A stretch of 64,000 bases of DNA from Psilocybe azurescens (lineage: Eukaryota; Basidiomycota; Agaricomycetes; Agaricales; Agrocybaceae). A program made the translations under genes and the position numbers. This document shows positions 24,866-36,467 of this stretch, piece after piece (positions within the stretch are counted from its first letter, which is position 1; each line of letters opens with the position of its first letter). The stretch covers positions 186,001 to 250,000 of the forward strand of contig JAJIRX010000533.1 of assembly GCA_023853785.1 (NCBI GenBank), read 5' to 3'. The notes under the pieces were generated by a model. The model was given only the letters and a program-made list of their open reading frames with translations. It was not told the DNA's origin and ran no database searches.

Positions 24866-25617
24866 TCAAAATCTTGGCGAATTACCATTCAAAGTCGAGA
24901 GCAATATCGTTCGAATATGCTCTTCAGTCTCCAGAGCCGTTTTCTCTTTCACTGTCCTCCTGTTGACAAATGAGTTCAGGCCCTGGTATTCAATCACCTC
25001 TCGAGTTTTCGACCCTTCTCTAATCGCAGATATCTTCATGGTCATCGTTAATCCAATCTTCGCGACGTCGGCCTCTGTCATCGGATCGAGACGATTGACC
25101 AGGGCAGTAATACCTTCCGATAGCCATGTCGTGAGACCGAATCTCGTTCCCCACACAATAGGCTCGTGCGCATTGTTTTCTAGTAAGGGAGTCATGTGTC
25201 TGATGGTCGTTTTTCGAATTGCTTGCATGTCCCACTTTGACGATAGTTCGAGAACTGAGCCCCATTGCTCTAAAGTCAAAGCATCGAATTCAAGTTGCTT
25301 CCTATGAGCAAACATTAATCAATGTGCTTGCACGATTCTAGTTCGGTGTCTGACCGTGAATAAATCACCCGGAGAAGTTGCTTGAAATCCTCGCTCTTAA
25401 CACCTTCTAATACTATTGGTTTCTCGTCTGTCATACCATCTATTGAAGTGTCCAAATCTGTGCCCTGAGGAAGCTGAAACATGGCATGGAAAACATCGGA
25501 TTCTTCGATCAAATGGACAGCAGGGAGTTTGAAGAGGCGGTTTTCGACCAAAAAGATGGAGTGCTGTAGGTAGAAATCTTCGTCCCGAACGATATCTCGT
25601 TGGTTCATGTATTCCAT
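24866..25617 (-). CDS. BTB/POZ-domain protein (copy 2, divergent)
   Basis: Two exons. ATG 25617 (MEYMNQRDIVRDEDFY) leads into SIFLVENRLFKLPAVHL, VFHAMFQLPQGTD and GVKSEDFKQLLRVIYS, the BTB fold. An intron (GTCAGA...CATAG, near 25304-25355) restores the frame to KQLEFDALTLEQWGSVLELS. The second half is helical with WLSEGITALVNRLDPM. Unlike the other BTB copies in this window, the C-terminus lacks the CxxC...CxC cluster and ends RTILLSTLNGNSPRF. No frameshift. It is probably an adaptor-type protein; partner unknown. Upstream ATG-less codons rule out a start at 25647. Confidence 0.82.
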
Positions 25618-27007
25618 TGAGGTTTGCTGCAGATATATCCCCGCCAAGTGGTTTATGGTAGTAAAAGTTTGAAATGCAACCTCGACATGGTGGTGAAGGG
25701 CGATTGCAAGACTTTAATGCGATGAGTGCTGAAACCCCTGTCTCTGTCGGTAGATTAGATTAGATTGGCATAGTATGCCGAGTTCCGGCATCAACTCCGA
25801 TGGACCCAATTGGGTTCTTCCAGCACGCCCCATTTTCTTTTGCATGTTACTGTATTTCCTATTTCCTGTTTCCAGCTCAAGCAATGATCCGTTTTGTCAT
25901 GCAACAGACGACCTTCGTTAATGTGCTGTTCAGAACACAATTTCAATTTTTCGATCACATCTACTACTAGCCAGTTCCAGTGCGCTACGAGATAGTCACT
26001 AGCCTCTGCCATTCTTTGTCCCCTCTTTCTTTGAATGCAGCTTCAACCTTCATCTGGGTAAGCCTAACTCTATATTTACAATAACTTATAACTTTAATAA
26101 TTTCGCTTAAACTTAGATATTTAATTATTCGATTCATGGAGGCGTAGAACTCGACTGTGGCGTTCAAGATACCGACTCGTTCGACGGACACCATATAGTA
26201 TTGACCGCACTCTGATATCCGCGCTTTCGAATTGGCATCGCAAGCAATTCTTTGCGGTATAAACTAGCATATAACGGAACAAGCTTTCAGGCTGACTGAC
26301 AGCGTCTTAGTGCCGATGAAGTCTGCCCATTTACAGTGCGTATTGGGCGCCGATATCAAATTTAACTCCAGAAATCAGAACGCCTCCTTTCAGAGCAGGT
26401 TTTCTGCATCATTCAATAGATCGAACTTCAACTTCTCAGCGTCACATTCAATGGAAGAGTATCAGTCTTAGGGAGCCATTGATAGCTTTGCGTCACTGTC
26501 ATCCTTCAATGTTACTATAAGGCTGAATCCCATAGTCAACGTCCCATCTGAAATGAGAGGCACAGGGGCCTTCAAGCTAGAAAGACTAAAGTTGACGTTC
26601 GTTGGACTGTAATGCCTCTTAAAAGCTTGCCATGTAAGATGTTAGCGCTAGGTAATGGAGGTGGAAAATGCATCTGACGACGTGCAACCTTCTCGTTCAT
26701 TCAACATCTGGTGTCCGATCTAGCTGCAAGGCTGAACCAAATCAGGACTACCATAGAGCAAGAACCACAGTCGCCGGCACTCCACGAACTCCTGCAACCA
26801 TTCTCAGCCTGCGACACTATCCCAAACGTATGACGTCACCTCGTCTGTATCCACCCTCGTTTCTTCATTGGTTCCTTTCTCCATTCTTGTTCTAGAACAC
26901 TCAATTCGACCACGACAATCGTCAACACTCATCTCGCTTATAAACAGCTGGTAAATAGCTTGAAGACGGCATAACTGAATTTCTTGATATTTTATAACCT
27001 CAGCCTC
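25618..27007. other. Intergenic, one very weak candidate
   Basis: Divergent spacer of about 1.4 kb. On the minus strand an ATG at 26194 and frames to about 25791 (LVAHWNWLVVDVIEKLK) could be two or three small exons, but splice sites are unconvincing. No other gene, RNA or repeat was seen. Confidence 0.3.
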
Positions 27008-28696
27008 ATGGCGAACTGGCAGTCAAGCAATACACCGAAGCCTTATCCTGCAGTCGTACCAAGTCTTGGTCCATCACAGCAGCAACAACAACAAGAGGCT
27101 CCACCACCCTACACCAGTCCTCCTGTATACCCCAACTCTCAACCACGTGTCGAATATGCCATCATCATACCTCGACCTGGGGCTGGTCAGCGCTTCATAA
27201 GCGCATTCTTTGTAGCCACCTTCATTTGGATGCTATTGAGTCTGCTGGTGCAAAGTACTGTCAACGCATTGCAATTCGGGCATAGGCACAGAGGTCGTTC
27301 GGTGAGTTATTCCAAGTCTCAATGATAGAACGATTGTTCATTCAATCTGAGAGTACAGGTCGGAGACTACTCGATTCCTTCTGAAATGCATTCAAATACA
27401 TGTGTCGAAGGCACAGAATGGAACCAGACAGGACAAACTCGGCCGTCGTTCTTAGGAATTAATTACGGGACGAGTGCTCACGCATTGGGTTTCACCAGCT
27501 TTACACTCCCTATCTCATCTGATGTGCTTTTCTTTGTTTCCCGGGGTCAAAACCTGGGTGGTTCCTTGGAAGTTGTTACTTCACCCAATCAAGCGGCACA
27601 ATCTGCTACAGTCAACGTCCAAGTTACATCCAGCAGCGAAGACTCCCTACAGCAAACCATGGCGTGTCTGTTGACACGCAACGCCAACTCAGAATGGCGT
27701 CGGTATCTTCGTAAGTTTCGTTTCTAGCTTTTTAATTTGTGCGAAAGACGCATTTGGCGGTGTGTTTGCTAAAATACACGATGACTGTAGACTCCAATAG
27801 ACAGATATCCGGCATGGTGGAACTCTAATTTTCATATAACGGTTATTCTACCAGAAACCGGAGATAACGCGTCTCTTCATATCAAGGATTTCGAAACGGA
27901 CCTCCCGAATAGCAGCCACCAAATCGGAGACCTAGGCAGGAAGGTTATCTTCGATGCTATCTCTCTTAGTGGATCCAATGGACCCATATCAGTACAGGTA
28001 CGTCCCTATTTACTTTACACCGTGAGTACATTTCGGATAATCTGACTTCATGTAGTCTCTCGCCACATACGCAGGAAAAATAAACACAAGCAATGGCAGG
28101 ATATCTGGGGTATTCAACGCTACCCAGTCGTTGCTTCTCTCCACCACCAATTCAGCTATCAACGTCGATGTCGGTCTCACCAGTCAGCAGGGGGCTCTAG
28201 ACCCACGCTTACCACTCGCACTAGCAACGGGTAAGGGACATTTCCGATGCTACGTAGTCTTAAATCCAATACAGATACTAATTTAGTGAAACCATCCCCC
28301 ACTAGCGCTATCGATGCCAATATAAGCCTCTTCTCGACTTCTGGGTCTGGAGGGTCGTTTGTTGTCACCGCACAGACTTCGAACCAGCCTCTTCAAATCG
28401 CGTTCCCCACGTCCCCTTCTGGTTCAGCGCTCAATCTCCAAGCGTCCACGGAGAATGCGCCCGCGTCTGTTTTGCTAGATACTGCTTATGCCGGGAGCTT
28501 CGATCTCCATACATCTGCATTCGAAGACGCGACGGTTAATGTGGTTAGGCCTAACGTTAGCGGGAGACATGTGAGATATAGTGGGGGAGGGAGGGGGGAG
28601 ACGGCTGGGAGCGTTGTTTGGGACGATAGTAACTATAGTGCCAATGGAAGGGTGTCTGTTAGTACTTCAAATGGGCGGGTGGAACTGGAGCTGTGA
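27008..28696 (+). CDS. Single-pass membrane protein with repetitive adhesin-like (DUF4097-type) ectodomain, copy A
   Basis: ATG 27008 (MANWQSSNTPKPYP). The N-terminus is proline- and glutamine-rich with a PPPY-type motif (APPPYTSPPVYP), then a helix (FFVATFIWMLLSLLVQ), so it is probably a type II membrane protein. After an intron comes a Cys-containing block (MHSNTCVEGTEWN) and beta-rich sequence with recurring TxNG/TSN units (TYAGKINTSNGRI, TNSAINVDVGL, TENAPASVLL, STSNGRVELEL). This pattern resembles DUF4097-like putative adhesins; assignment is by pattern only. Four introns. One apparent missing base lies in the G5 run at 28190-28194: adding one G restores GGSRPTLTTRTSNG, which then splices to AIDANISLFSTSG. 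It is convergent with a paralog at 29.4-31.2 kb. Function unknown; surface or vacuolar/ER lumen roles are possible. Confidence 0.75.
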
Positions 28697-28778
28697 TTCG
28701 TTGTTGTAAATTTGTAGTTGGTGATGATCTAACGGTCTGTTTTAGTATATACAAAACCCTGTACAATTAAAACATAAA

Positions 28779-29240
28779 ACTTTTCAAGGAATCCAAGTGT
28801 GCATGGAGTCTTGTTACCCTAGTAGTACAAAGTGACAGCGAAGATACCTTAACGGGCACAGGCTTAACTCGAACGTAAAGCGGAGCATCCGCCGCAGTAA
28901 CTATAACCTTACTCTCCTCGAGTTTTTGGGTCCCAAGTGACAGTTCCCTTAAGGGCAATGCCACTGCGACTGTACTGCACCTGCCTCTTCCTGTTCCTCC
29001 CAGAAGAAATTTTGGGAGGATATTCTTCGACGGTAAACCTTTTGTAGTAGAGGCTGCCCTCATATACGGGGATAAGGTTGAAACTCGCGCCCTTTTCTTG
29101 TCAACGCTTTCAATATAACATATATCTGTCATGCTGCGCGTCTGCAAATATCTTTTATCGTGCAATAAAGACAGCATCCGTAAATAGAACTCACAGCAGT
29201 CCAACGTTCAATGATAACTCTAGTACACAGCCGATGGCCA
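28779..29240 (-). pseudogene. Relic of a tandem copy of the 29.4-31.2 kb gene
   Basis: On the minus strand about 28850-29100 reads VYEGSLYYKRF, SSGRNRKRQVQYSRSG and APLYVRV, matching the last exon of the downstream paralog (AYEGSFDLQTSS, SGRNRKRQVSYRHSG, APVYIRV), with a stop and a shift. Both flanks also match: 28786-28815 resembles 29305-29335, and 29125-29235 resembles the promoter side of the paralog near 31325-31495. The copy therefore kept its two ends and lost most of its coding region. Not expected to be functional. Confidence 0.7.
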
Positions 29241-29368
29241 TCTCACCCAAAAAACAACGCGTTTCCGAACTTAATTTTCGAAATTGAACTGTACAATTCA
29301 AACGTGTCAAGGAATGTAAGTGTGCATGGACTTTTCATTAGTACAGAGTGGCAAGCAGGTAGCAAAAC

Positions 29369-31170
29369 TTAAACTCGAATATAAACCGGAGCATTCGACG
29401 TGCTAACCGCAACCCTTCCTCTCTCCGCGTTATCTGGGCTCCAACTGATATCTCCTGCAAGTACACCCTTGCCACTGTGTCTGTAGCTCACCTGTCGCTT
29501 CCTGTTCCTCCCAGAAGGATCCTCGACGCGATGCTCGTCGACAGTCGTTTTGAAGACTGACGAGGTTTGGAGATCAAAGCTACCCTCGTAAGCGGGGTTA
29601 AGAATGACACTCGCGCGTCCGTTGCTCGTCGACGCTTTGAAATTGAGCGTGGAGTCGACTGGGGATTTGGGGAATTTGATATCGAGGTGTGCATTTGAGG
29701 TGTCCGCGGACACACCAAAGAAGCCACCTTGTCCGTGCTCTAATGTCGAGATTAGGTTGATGTTGGATACAATTGCACTGGTGAAGTGTAAATTAAAAAT
29801 TCCGTCAGATACTGTTGTGAGTGAGCCTAAGGATGTTTGTCAGCTTACCCGTTGCTGGTTTTGGCGCTTAGTGTTGGACAGGAATTAGCTTTTTCGCTTC
29901 TGAGGTTCACGTCGGCGGTGATAGCAGCATTGGTTGTTCTGAGGACCAAGGTGTCGTTCGTGCTGAAGGTCCCAGTGATTGCCCCATTGCTCGTATGGAT
30001 ATCCCCTGTGATAGCTGACAAAGACTGCAGTGATTCGTTAAATGGACGCAATTAAATCTTAATTCCAAAATTGACAATTAAAACACACCTCAGCTTTAAT
30101 ACGCGAGTTCGAGCCCTTGAGAGCGATGGATTCGAAGAACACTTTACCGCCAAGATCTGCAATCTCGTGCCTGCTGTTAGGAACGTCTGTTTCAAAGTTC
30201 TTGATGTTGAGTGGGGAGGAGTCTGAATACTCGGGCAGGGTTACTGTTATCTCGAACGAAGTTGAGTAATCGCTTCCTGGACTTCCCCAGCGGAACACGG
30301 GTCCCTGTTCATTCGTACGGATGAGTATGAATAAGATTCACAGCATAAACATGGTAAGTGACTCACAAATAAGCCAACACCATTCTCGTTGGCATTCCTC
30401 TTCACCAAGCAGGCCTTCGTGCGCTCAATGATGATATGGGTCCTGTATCGGATCAGAATATGCACCGAAGCAGAGTCTGGCGCTTGATCCGCCGATGTTT
30501 TGACTTGGATCGCTCCAGCAAGTCTGTCCCCTCGGGATAGGAAAAAAGGGTTTCGGAGGAGAGAGGGAGCTCGAAGAAAGTTTCGGCGGCGTCTTGATAG
30601 TAGTCGTAGAGCTCGCCTTGGTCTTGATCTAGCTGTAGATCCAGAGGATTGGGGTCTGTGAGGCGTGCAGCCATTGATACTGGTGTCCAACTTCCGCCAT
30701 GAACACAGGTCTTGAGGTGTACCTCTGAAGGAATCGAGTAATACCATGAGTCTATCTGCTTAAATCCCACACGAAGGCAGTCAAAATTAAACGGCATCAA
30801 GTCATGCAGATACATGTGCAGAACTAGGTGGACGACTCACCGAGCCCGGGTGATTGCTCCAGCGTAAGGTCATACGAAGACTTTGCAGAAATAGAGTGAG
30901 CAAAAGCCAGATCAGCCCGGCAACGACGAAAGCGCGTAGGAAGCGACGGCGTGCGTTATGCCCATGGCCATGTCTGGGTACAAGGGGTGCACTGTTGACT
31001 GCTACTACGTGAGGATGAGGATGAGGATGGACTTGGGGGAACGCGCGGTGATTCTCGTAGGAGGGTGGAGGAGGCGGGGGACTTGCCGCCGAACCTTGTC
31101 CTGGCCGGGCGTTCTGAGGCGCTGGCCCTGTTTTATTGTCATGCGGTGTTTCGTCTCCAGTGTATATCAT
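29369..31170 (-). CDS. Single-pass membrane protein with repetitive adhesin-like ectodomain, copy B
   Basis: ATG 31170 (MIYTGDETPHDNKTGP), a proline run and histidine-rich stretch, then helix FLRAFVVAGLIWLLLTLFLQ. After an intron (GTGAGT at about 30842) come YYSIPSEVHLKTCVHGG and FFELPLSSETLFFLSRG. Later exons carry GDIHTSNGAITGTF, LRTTNAAITADVNL, SAKTSNG, DTSNAHLDIKFPKSP and STSNAPVYIRV. Order and introns parallel copy A at 27.0 kb. One base appears missing in the A6 run at 30542-30547 (T7 on the coding strand restores LFFLSRGDRLAG). The start was chosen because it is the last ATG before the proline-rich part and lacks an upstream signal. Converges with copy A; a damaged partial copy lies between them. 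Function unknown. Confidence 0.75.
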
Positions 31171-32429
31171 GATGATAGAACAAGAGATTAAGGAGATTTT
31201 TGAATAGTTCTCGTGACTGCGCTTATATGTCAATATTTCGTGACAAGGCACCGCAGTACGGTTGATCAGAATCTCTTCGAAAAGGGTTCAGAGGGAACCG
31301 CGAATGGGCGAAGCACATGGTATGTTTGTCATGCTGCGCAAAATGCAGATGGCCCGAGAGTGGCTAAATGATGGGAGCTTTCTGTGGAGACACCTTTTAT
31401 AGACCATCGGCATCCATTAATAGAACTCACAACTGCTCAATATTCAATATTCGACGATACCTCTCGCTGCCTCTCGCACACGGTCGATGGTTATCACAAT
31501 GAGGTTGTAATTGGGTTGTAAACTTATAAATTTGCCCGTATCGGAGTTTGTCGGAGTTCGGCAAGTTCAGTGCGATAGTTACGCGACATTGTTGACGAAG
31601 CGGTTCCGATTTGAACTTTCTTTAACTTACCACCTCTTGACCACCTCCTGGACTTCAGTTTTGTCGTCAATTTTTGGATCTCACTTCAACGTTAAGAAAA
31701 CGAGGGCATGAAATAAATGACTCCTAACGTTTTGCAACTACCCCACATCGAGATCATCACTGTAAATTCAATTGATCTTCTCAAAATTGTCTCCTCATTC
31801 TAGACTTCAATGCTGCGAATGCGCAGCACGCGCACGCAATCAGATATGTCCTTTGCTCATTGCATCGCAGGCAGCAACTTCTCTGATTTCATACGAATGA
31901 AGTTGATCCGTCGTGAAAACAATTGGTTATTTTATAAACATTAACCGTTGTTTGCACAAGCGCCACAGATCGTGCTATTCGAATTCCTCAATATAGAAAT
32001 CCCTCTCATTTGATCTGAAAGACAAAACACTCATAATTCGTGGCTGAAAGCCATTCCAGATGAGGTATTTCGCGTTCCATTTTGAGTTTTGAGATAGGAG
32101 CTCGGATAACGTTTACCATAAAGACTACCACTTGTGGTCAGGGGTCGTAACAAGAACCTCATAGTGAATTTCTTCTCGCATCTGGCCCACATCAATCTCT
32201 TTTGTGGTTTTTTTACAGTCTTTCAGTATAAATACACGCCTTTAAAGAAACGGGTACTGTGCCCGATCTCTTATGCATCGCCAAATTTAAAGCTCATCTT
32301 ACAACTGCTATGCATGTGATCTAAGACCTTCGCAATGTTTTTTTTCTCTCTTAATGGAGCGAACACTTCCATATCAGTGATAGTGGGCAGAGCGTTCACA
32401 CTCTGGCTGACTGGCTATCAGCTTAAGCC
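31171..32429. other. Intergenic between membrane-protein copy B and a relic
   Basis: Contains the promoter side of copy B; 31325-31500 resembles 29125-29240. No gene or RNA is supported in 31.5-32.4 kb. Confidence 0.4.
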
Positions 32430-34096
32430 AAAGAATACTTTGCAGACGATGAGAATAGCTACAGGAAAAATACAGACTATCAATGGCTCAATTAAGGGCA
32501 ATCTGACTATAACACGAAAGCTGTCCCTCCAAACTTCTAATAGTCCTATTAATGTCAACTATGGACCTGACAATCTGTGGGGGATTGAAGCAGAGTTAAT
32601 TTCCAAAATATCAAATGGGCCAGCACCCTCCGAGAGCGAAGGCAGCTTCATTGCGAATACGTCGAATGACAATCTCAAAGTCTTATGTCGGAAAAATACC
32701 GGTTAGCATATCCGTAGTTGCGACAACTGATGATCTTATCCGCAATAATCAGTCTCTGCGTGAAAACACATCAGCATGTTATTGGATCATGTAACCTCAC
32801 GCTAAGCACCGGTATGCACAGTAATGTTGGAAAACGAGAGAAATGCTGAACCATGCTGAGCAGTCTTATGCGGACTTACAGCAGCTGATGGTCGTATAAG
32901 CTGTGATCAGTGAACTATGTATATAATTAAAAGAACTACAACCATGGAATAGAGGACAATGTGCACTTCTCAAGCGCCCAGACTTTCTTGCATTTGTGCT
33001 CTGTAGAATGTTCTATTAATCAAAGTTGCAGGAACTTCTCGGTTTGCTTACCAATGGTTGAATGTGTCATTGTGGGGCCCATTTGGCGTGCTCCACAAAG
33101 GATGTGGGGCCTATTAGACGGACTCCACAAAGGGTGTGGGGACTTTTGGTGAGACACATATATAAAGGTCAATATGAACTTAGCAAAACACCCCAAAGTG
33201 CCCTTCTTGTTATATCATCACCAATGCTCCCAGGCAATCACTCGCATTCTGACTCTGATTCTGAGAACAGCCCACCACTCAATCACAGTCCAGCTGAGCT
33301 ATTCAAGGTGAGCACTCACATCACCTTCTCAAGCCTCTGGCACATCAAGTAACTGACCGTGTTTGGAGATTGCCAGGCTATTACCTGTTCATCATGATAT
33401 CAGTGCGTTCTTTACTTCTATATTCTAACAACTGGTACACTGGTGAGCACATGGTACTTTGGTGGATTTATTGGATGCCGATGAGGAGGAGAATGTTGGT
33501 GGCAGCGGCGAAGCATCTCGGAATAATAATGGATCATGTATTATTTTGAAATTCTATTATATTTGCCTATTTTCTGTGTGAAAATCTCTGTATTTCGTGA
33601 CCAATGAATCCCGCAAACGATGATTGTAAATCAAGGCACTTAGATCAGTCTTATAAGTGCCTATATGTTATTTAAGTCTGATTGGTTTGACCGTAATCAT
33701 AGGTATGACTTGACTTATATCTAATCTTCGAAACTGACCCGCAGGCCAAAAAACTGATGCACTTATACGTACATATCGGGATAGATTTGGGCAGATTTGT
33801 TAATCTGGATTTTTCCGACATATTCTCAAATTCCTCAGTTCCTCGTCCAAAACTAGCCCTCAGGGCAAGCACTTTGAATGACAATTCACCCAACGTATGA
33901 GGGAATGTATAAGCTTAGAGCGTTCTTTTTTTCTGACATTATTCTGAGAAGCAGGGACGGACATGTGGAGCAGGTTCATTGCGTCCAGATTAAAAGTTAT
34001 TTCCAGTCCAGTAGCATTGTTGGGGAAGATAAGTCGCACGCCCAAGGAACAGTTGAAGTTAGATCTGCAAACGGAAACGCTGAGCCGGTGATATAA
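32430..34096 (+). pseudogene. Relic of a fourth adhesin-like membrane-protein gene, split by about 1 kb
   Basis: 32430-32700 (plus) reads IATGKIQTINGSIKGNL, LQTSNSPINVNYG and SFIANTSNDNLKVL, matching the middle exons of the genes at 27.0 and 29.4 kb. From about 33780 the match resumes: FVNLDFSDIFSNSSVPRPK, LALRASTLND, HPTYEGMYKL and GTVEVRSANGNAEPV, ending with a stop at 34096, the same C-terminal position as the paralogs. The N-terminal exons with the helix are absent and several shifts are present. About 1.07 kb between 32707 and 33775 has no counterpart in the other copies and looks inserted. Confidence 0.65.
32707..33775. mobile_element. Candidate insertion inside the relic gene
   Basis: This segment separates two halves of one decayed gene. 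It has a 20-base direct repeat (CTCCACAAAGGATGTGGGGC at 33091-33110 and a near copy at 33123-33142), a TATA-like site near 33160 and a small coding-like stretch (MLPGNHSHSDSDSENS, 33223) followed by GTGAGC and TTGCCAG splice-like sites. It resembles the 5' part of a larger mobile element left by deletion, but no terminal repeats or transposase were found. The assignment is inference. Confidence 0.35.
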
Positions 34097-34906
34097 AGCT
34101 GTTACAAATTTACAATGCTACTAATGCTCCCTATGTGTGGTATATAGGAGTAGACATATGCCTTTTGTTGGCTGTCGTTCCATGTTCTGGTCAGATTTTT
34201 ATCAGAGTACATGTCGCATCATCTAATATCGTATTGCTATATGTACTCTATTCCATTCCTATTGCAAAGCTGATGGATGTGCAACAAACACTAAATTTGG
34301 CTTGAAGTCAGAGGGGATGATTCACGGAAGATGTTCTAATTCAAAGTTCAAACAAGTTCAAGCTTCAATAGACGTGTGATTGGATTTGTATAAGAAACTC
34401 GTGGATATCGAGGTTCTCATATCCAGGGCGGTCACGAGGCTAAAGCTTCAAAGCCATTGCCAAAGTATTATCCAACCAGACCACGTGTTGTCACCTCGCG
34501 CAACGCGACATGAATCATGTGATAGTACGCGTCTTTTGGTTCATTGAACACTTTCTCACGATCCGCCTATTAATGTGTTTAGCAGTTTTGTGGCTCTTTT
34601 GCATCTAACGCCTTCAACATTTATCTTGGATTATCACTATTTCTCCTCCAAATCTCAATCAGCGAAGGGAATTACCGTTTTAGTTCTACACGCACCCCTC
34701 ACGGCATATTCTTGATTATCTGCCACAAATATTCTCGGGAATTGACGTAAGATTTTACGTTTACATCGCAAGTTTTGAATGCTAATCGGTTGTGTTGAAC
34801 AGGATACTGGGAACTGAACGAACACTGAATATTGAATTCGGACCACCAAACCCAAACTATCAACACACAACCATTTTCCCAACGACGTCCACGGATTGAC
34901 TCCAGC
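34097..34906. other. Intergenic, promoter side of the KEN/FGF protein gene
   Basis: No supported gene. A TTG-initiated frame at 34832 is continuous with the next gene but the first ATG is 34907. Confidence 0.4.
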
Positions 34907-36467
34907 ATGCCCAGAACAAGAAACGTAACCCGCTCGCAGTGGGATGCAGCAACCTCTTCAACCAACAACACACGAAACCGCAACCAGAACGAGAACAACA
35001 TCGAAGAGAGCGAGAAAGAAAACGCAGGCCGGCAGAGCTCTCGAGCAACCAGGTCGCAAGCCCGAACTGGGGGCCGGACGGGGCTATTAGGGGCCTCGAA
35101 CATCGTCGTCCTTGGAGCAACAACAGCAGCAACGAATAAGACCAAAGGTGAAAAAGCTACCAAGCTCAAGACAGCGTCGAAGGGCAAAGGTGTTCCCCCT
35201 TCTGCTCCAATCAAGCCCAAGAAGCAGCCTCTACAGGATATCACAGCCGAATTTTTGCCCGCTCAGGCTGAATCGGCTAACCGCGGGGAGGATATGTTTG
35301 CTGAAGGCGTTGACGAGGATGCCCAAACCAGCGCAAATGCGAACGTCGTCGTCGCGGCTATGCCACAGCCCGAAGTTACGAGTGTTTCGGTAATTCCTGC
35401 TCCCAAATTCACATCACCCCTTCCTCCATCCTCCCCACCCTCCAATCTTACCATATCCCCAAGCCTGCACCCCATCTCATCTGCTCCTAAGCTCGTTGAC
35501 AACTTCCATTTCTCCTCCAGCCACTCCATTCCCCAGGCGCCTTACGACCCATGGCAAGAATTCGACGACGCTCGTCTCGCGTATGAAGAGAGTACCGGCA
35601 AAGTCAGCTCAAACTCGGATCCATTCGGGTTTGTATCTCTGAGCGGAAGCTCAAAGTCGAGCGCGAAGCGGCAGCTATTTTCGCTTCTGACCAGGATCAC
35701 GAAGATGCCGCTCTAATTTTAGTAGCTGATACATCTTCCCCACGTCCCGTCCGTCGCCTGAAGCGCTCGCTGCAAGATGAGAACGAGCTCCTGGAGGCAG
35801 TCGAAAAGGTGCATGATCACCCTCACTATACCACCCCACCCACGCCCCACAAAGATAAGCAGAAACGAAGAAGGATGTCGCACGAGGGCCACGACGTGTT
35901 CAGCCCTTGCTCTTCTTCTGTTGAAACTTCACCTTCTCCATCTAAGGCCTCCACCCGCAAGCGACCTCAACCTATCCTCTCCAACGATCCTCTCGACAAG
36001 TTCAATGAAGCGTTCGACCGGAGCTATGACCAAGGAATGACCTCTGAAGCTGGTATTCAAGAAAAAGAAGCCAGCACCGTCGATCCCGATACCGTATCGA
36101 GGAACCTCAGGTCACGGGAGAAGCGTCGATTACATCTGGAATTCGAAGAGGATCAGAGCGAAAAACATGGTTCAAATAAGGTTGTCGTCAAGGGAAAGGG
36201 AAAGAGTGCGAAGAAGCCTGTCAGCAAATCTCGATCAGCGACGATAAAAAAGAACGCAACGAAGAAAGAGGAAGAGAGCGATGCCGAGCACCATTCAGAA
36301 CACGAAGACCTTAACGAGGTAGGTGTTCTTCAACTCATTTGATTATGCATTTATGTCTGACTGGAATGGACCTGTAGAAGTGGGAACGAGAGCGTCAAGA
36401 ACGAGTCGAGTATTTCAAGCGTCTGGAGTCCTACGAAGTCGAAAAGGAGGATGTTTTTCTCATCTAA
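34907..36467 (+). CDS. Nuclear-type protein with KEN box and FGF motif; possible sororin-like cohesion factor
   Basis: ATG 34907 (MPRTRNVTRSQWDAATS). Exon 1 runs to 36318; exon 2 is 36378-36467 after a GTAGGT...GTAG intron; about 500 residues. The protein is disordered and basic, with a KEN box at residues 37-39 (SEKENAGRQ), PLQDIT near 106, DPFGF at about 238-242 followed by ERKLKVERE, a Ser/Pro-rich middle with several S/T-P sites, and the C-terminus WERERQERVEYFKRLESYEV then EKEDVFLI. Sororin has a KEN box, an FGF motif that competes with Wapl for Pds5, and an aromatic/acidic C-terminal domain. The same three elements occur here in the same order, but this is resemblance by eye. One base appears missing near 35634-35641; adding it joins PFGFVSL to ERKLK. 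Otherwise it is an unnamed conserved basidiomycete protein. Confidence 0.72.

Noticed and set aside
25791..26194. Two small minus-strand frames as a gene
   Set aside because: ATG at 26194 is fair, but no convincing donor and acceptor pair joins the frames.
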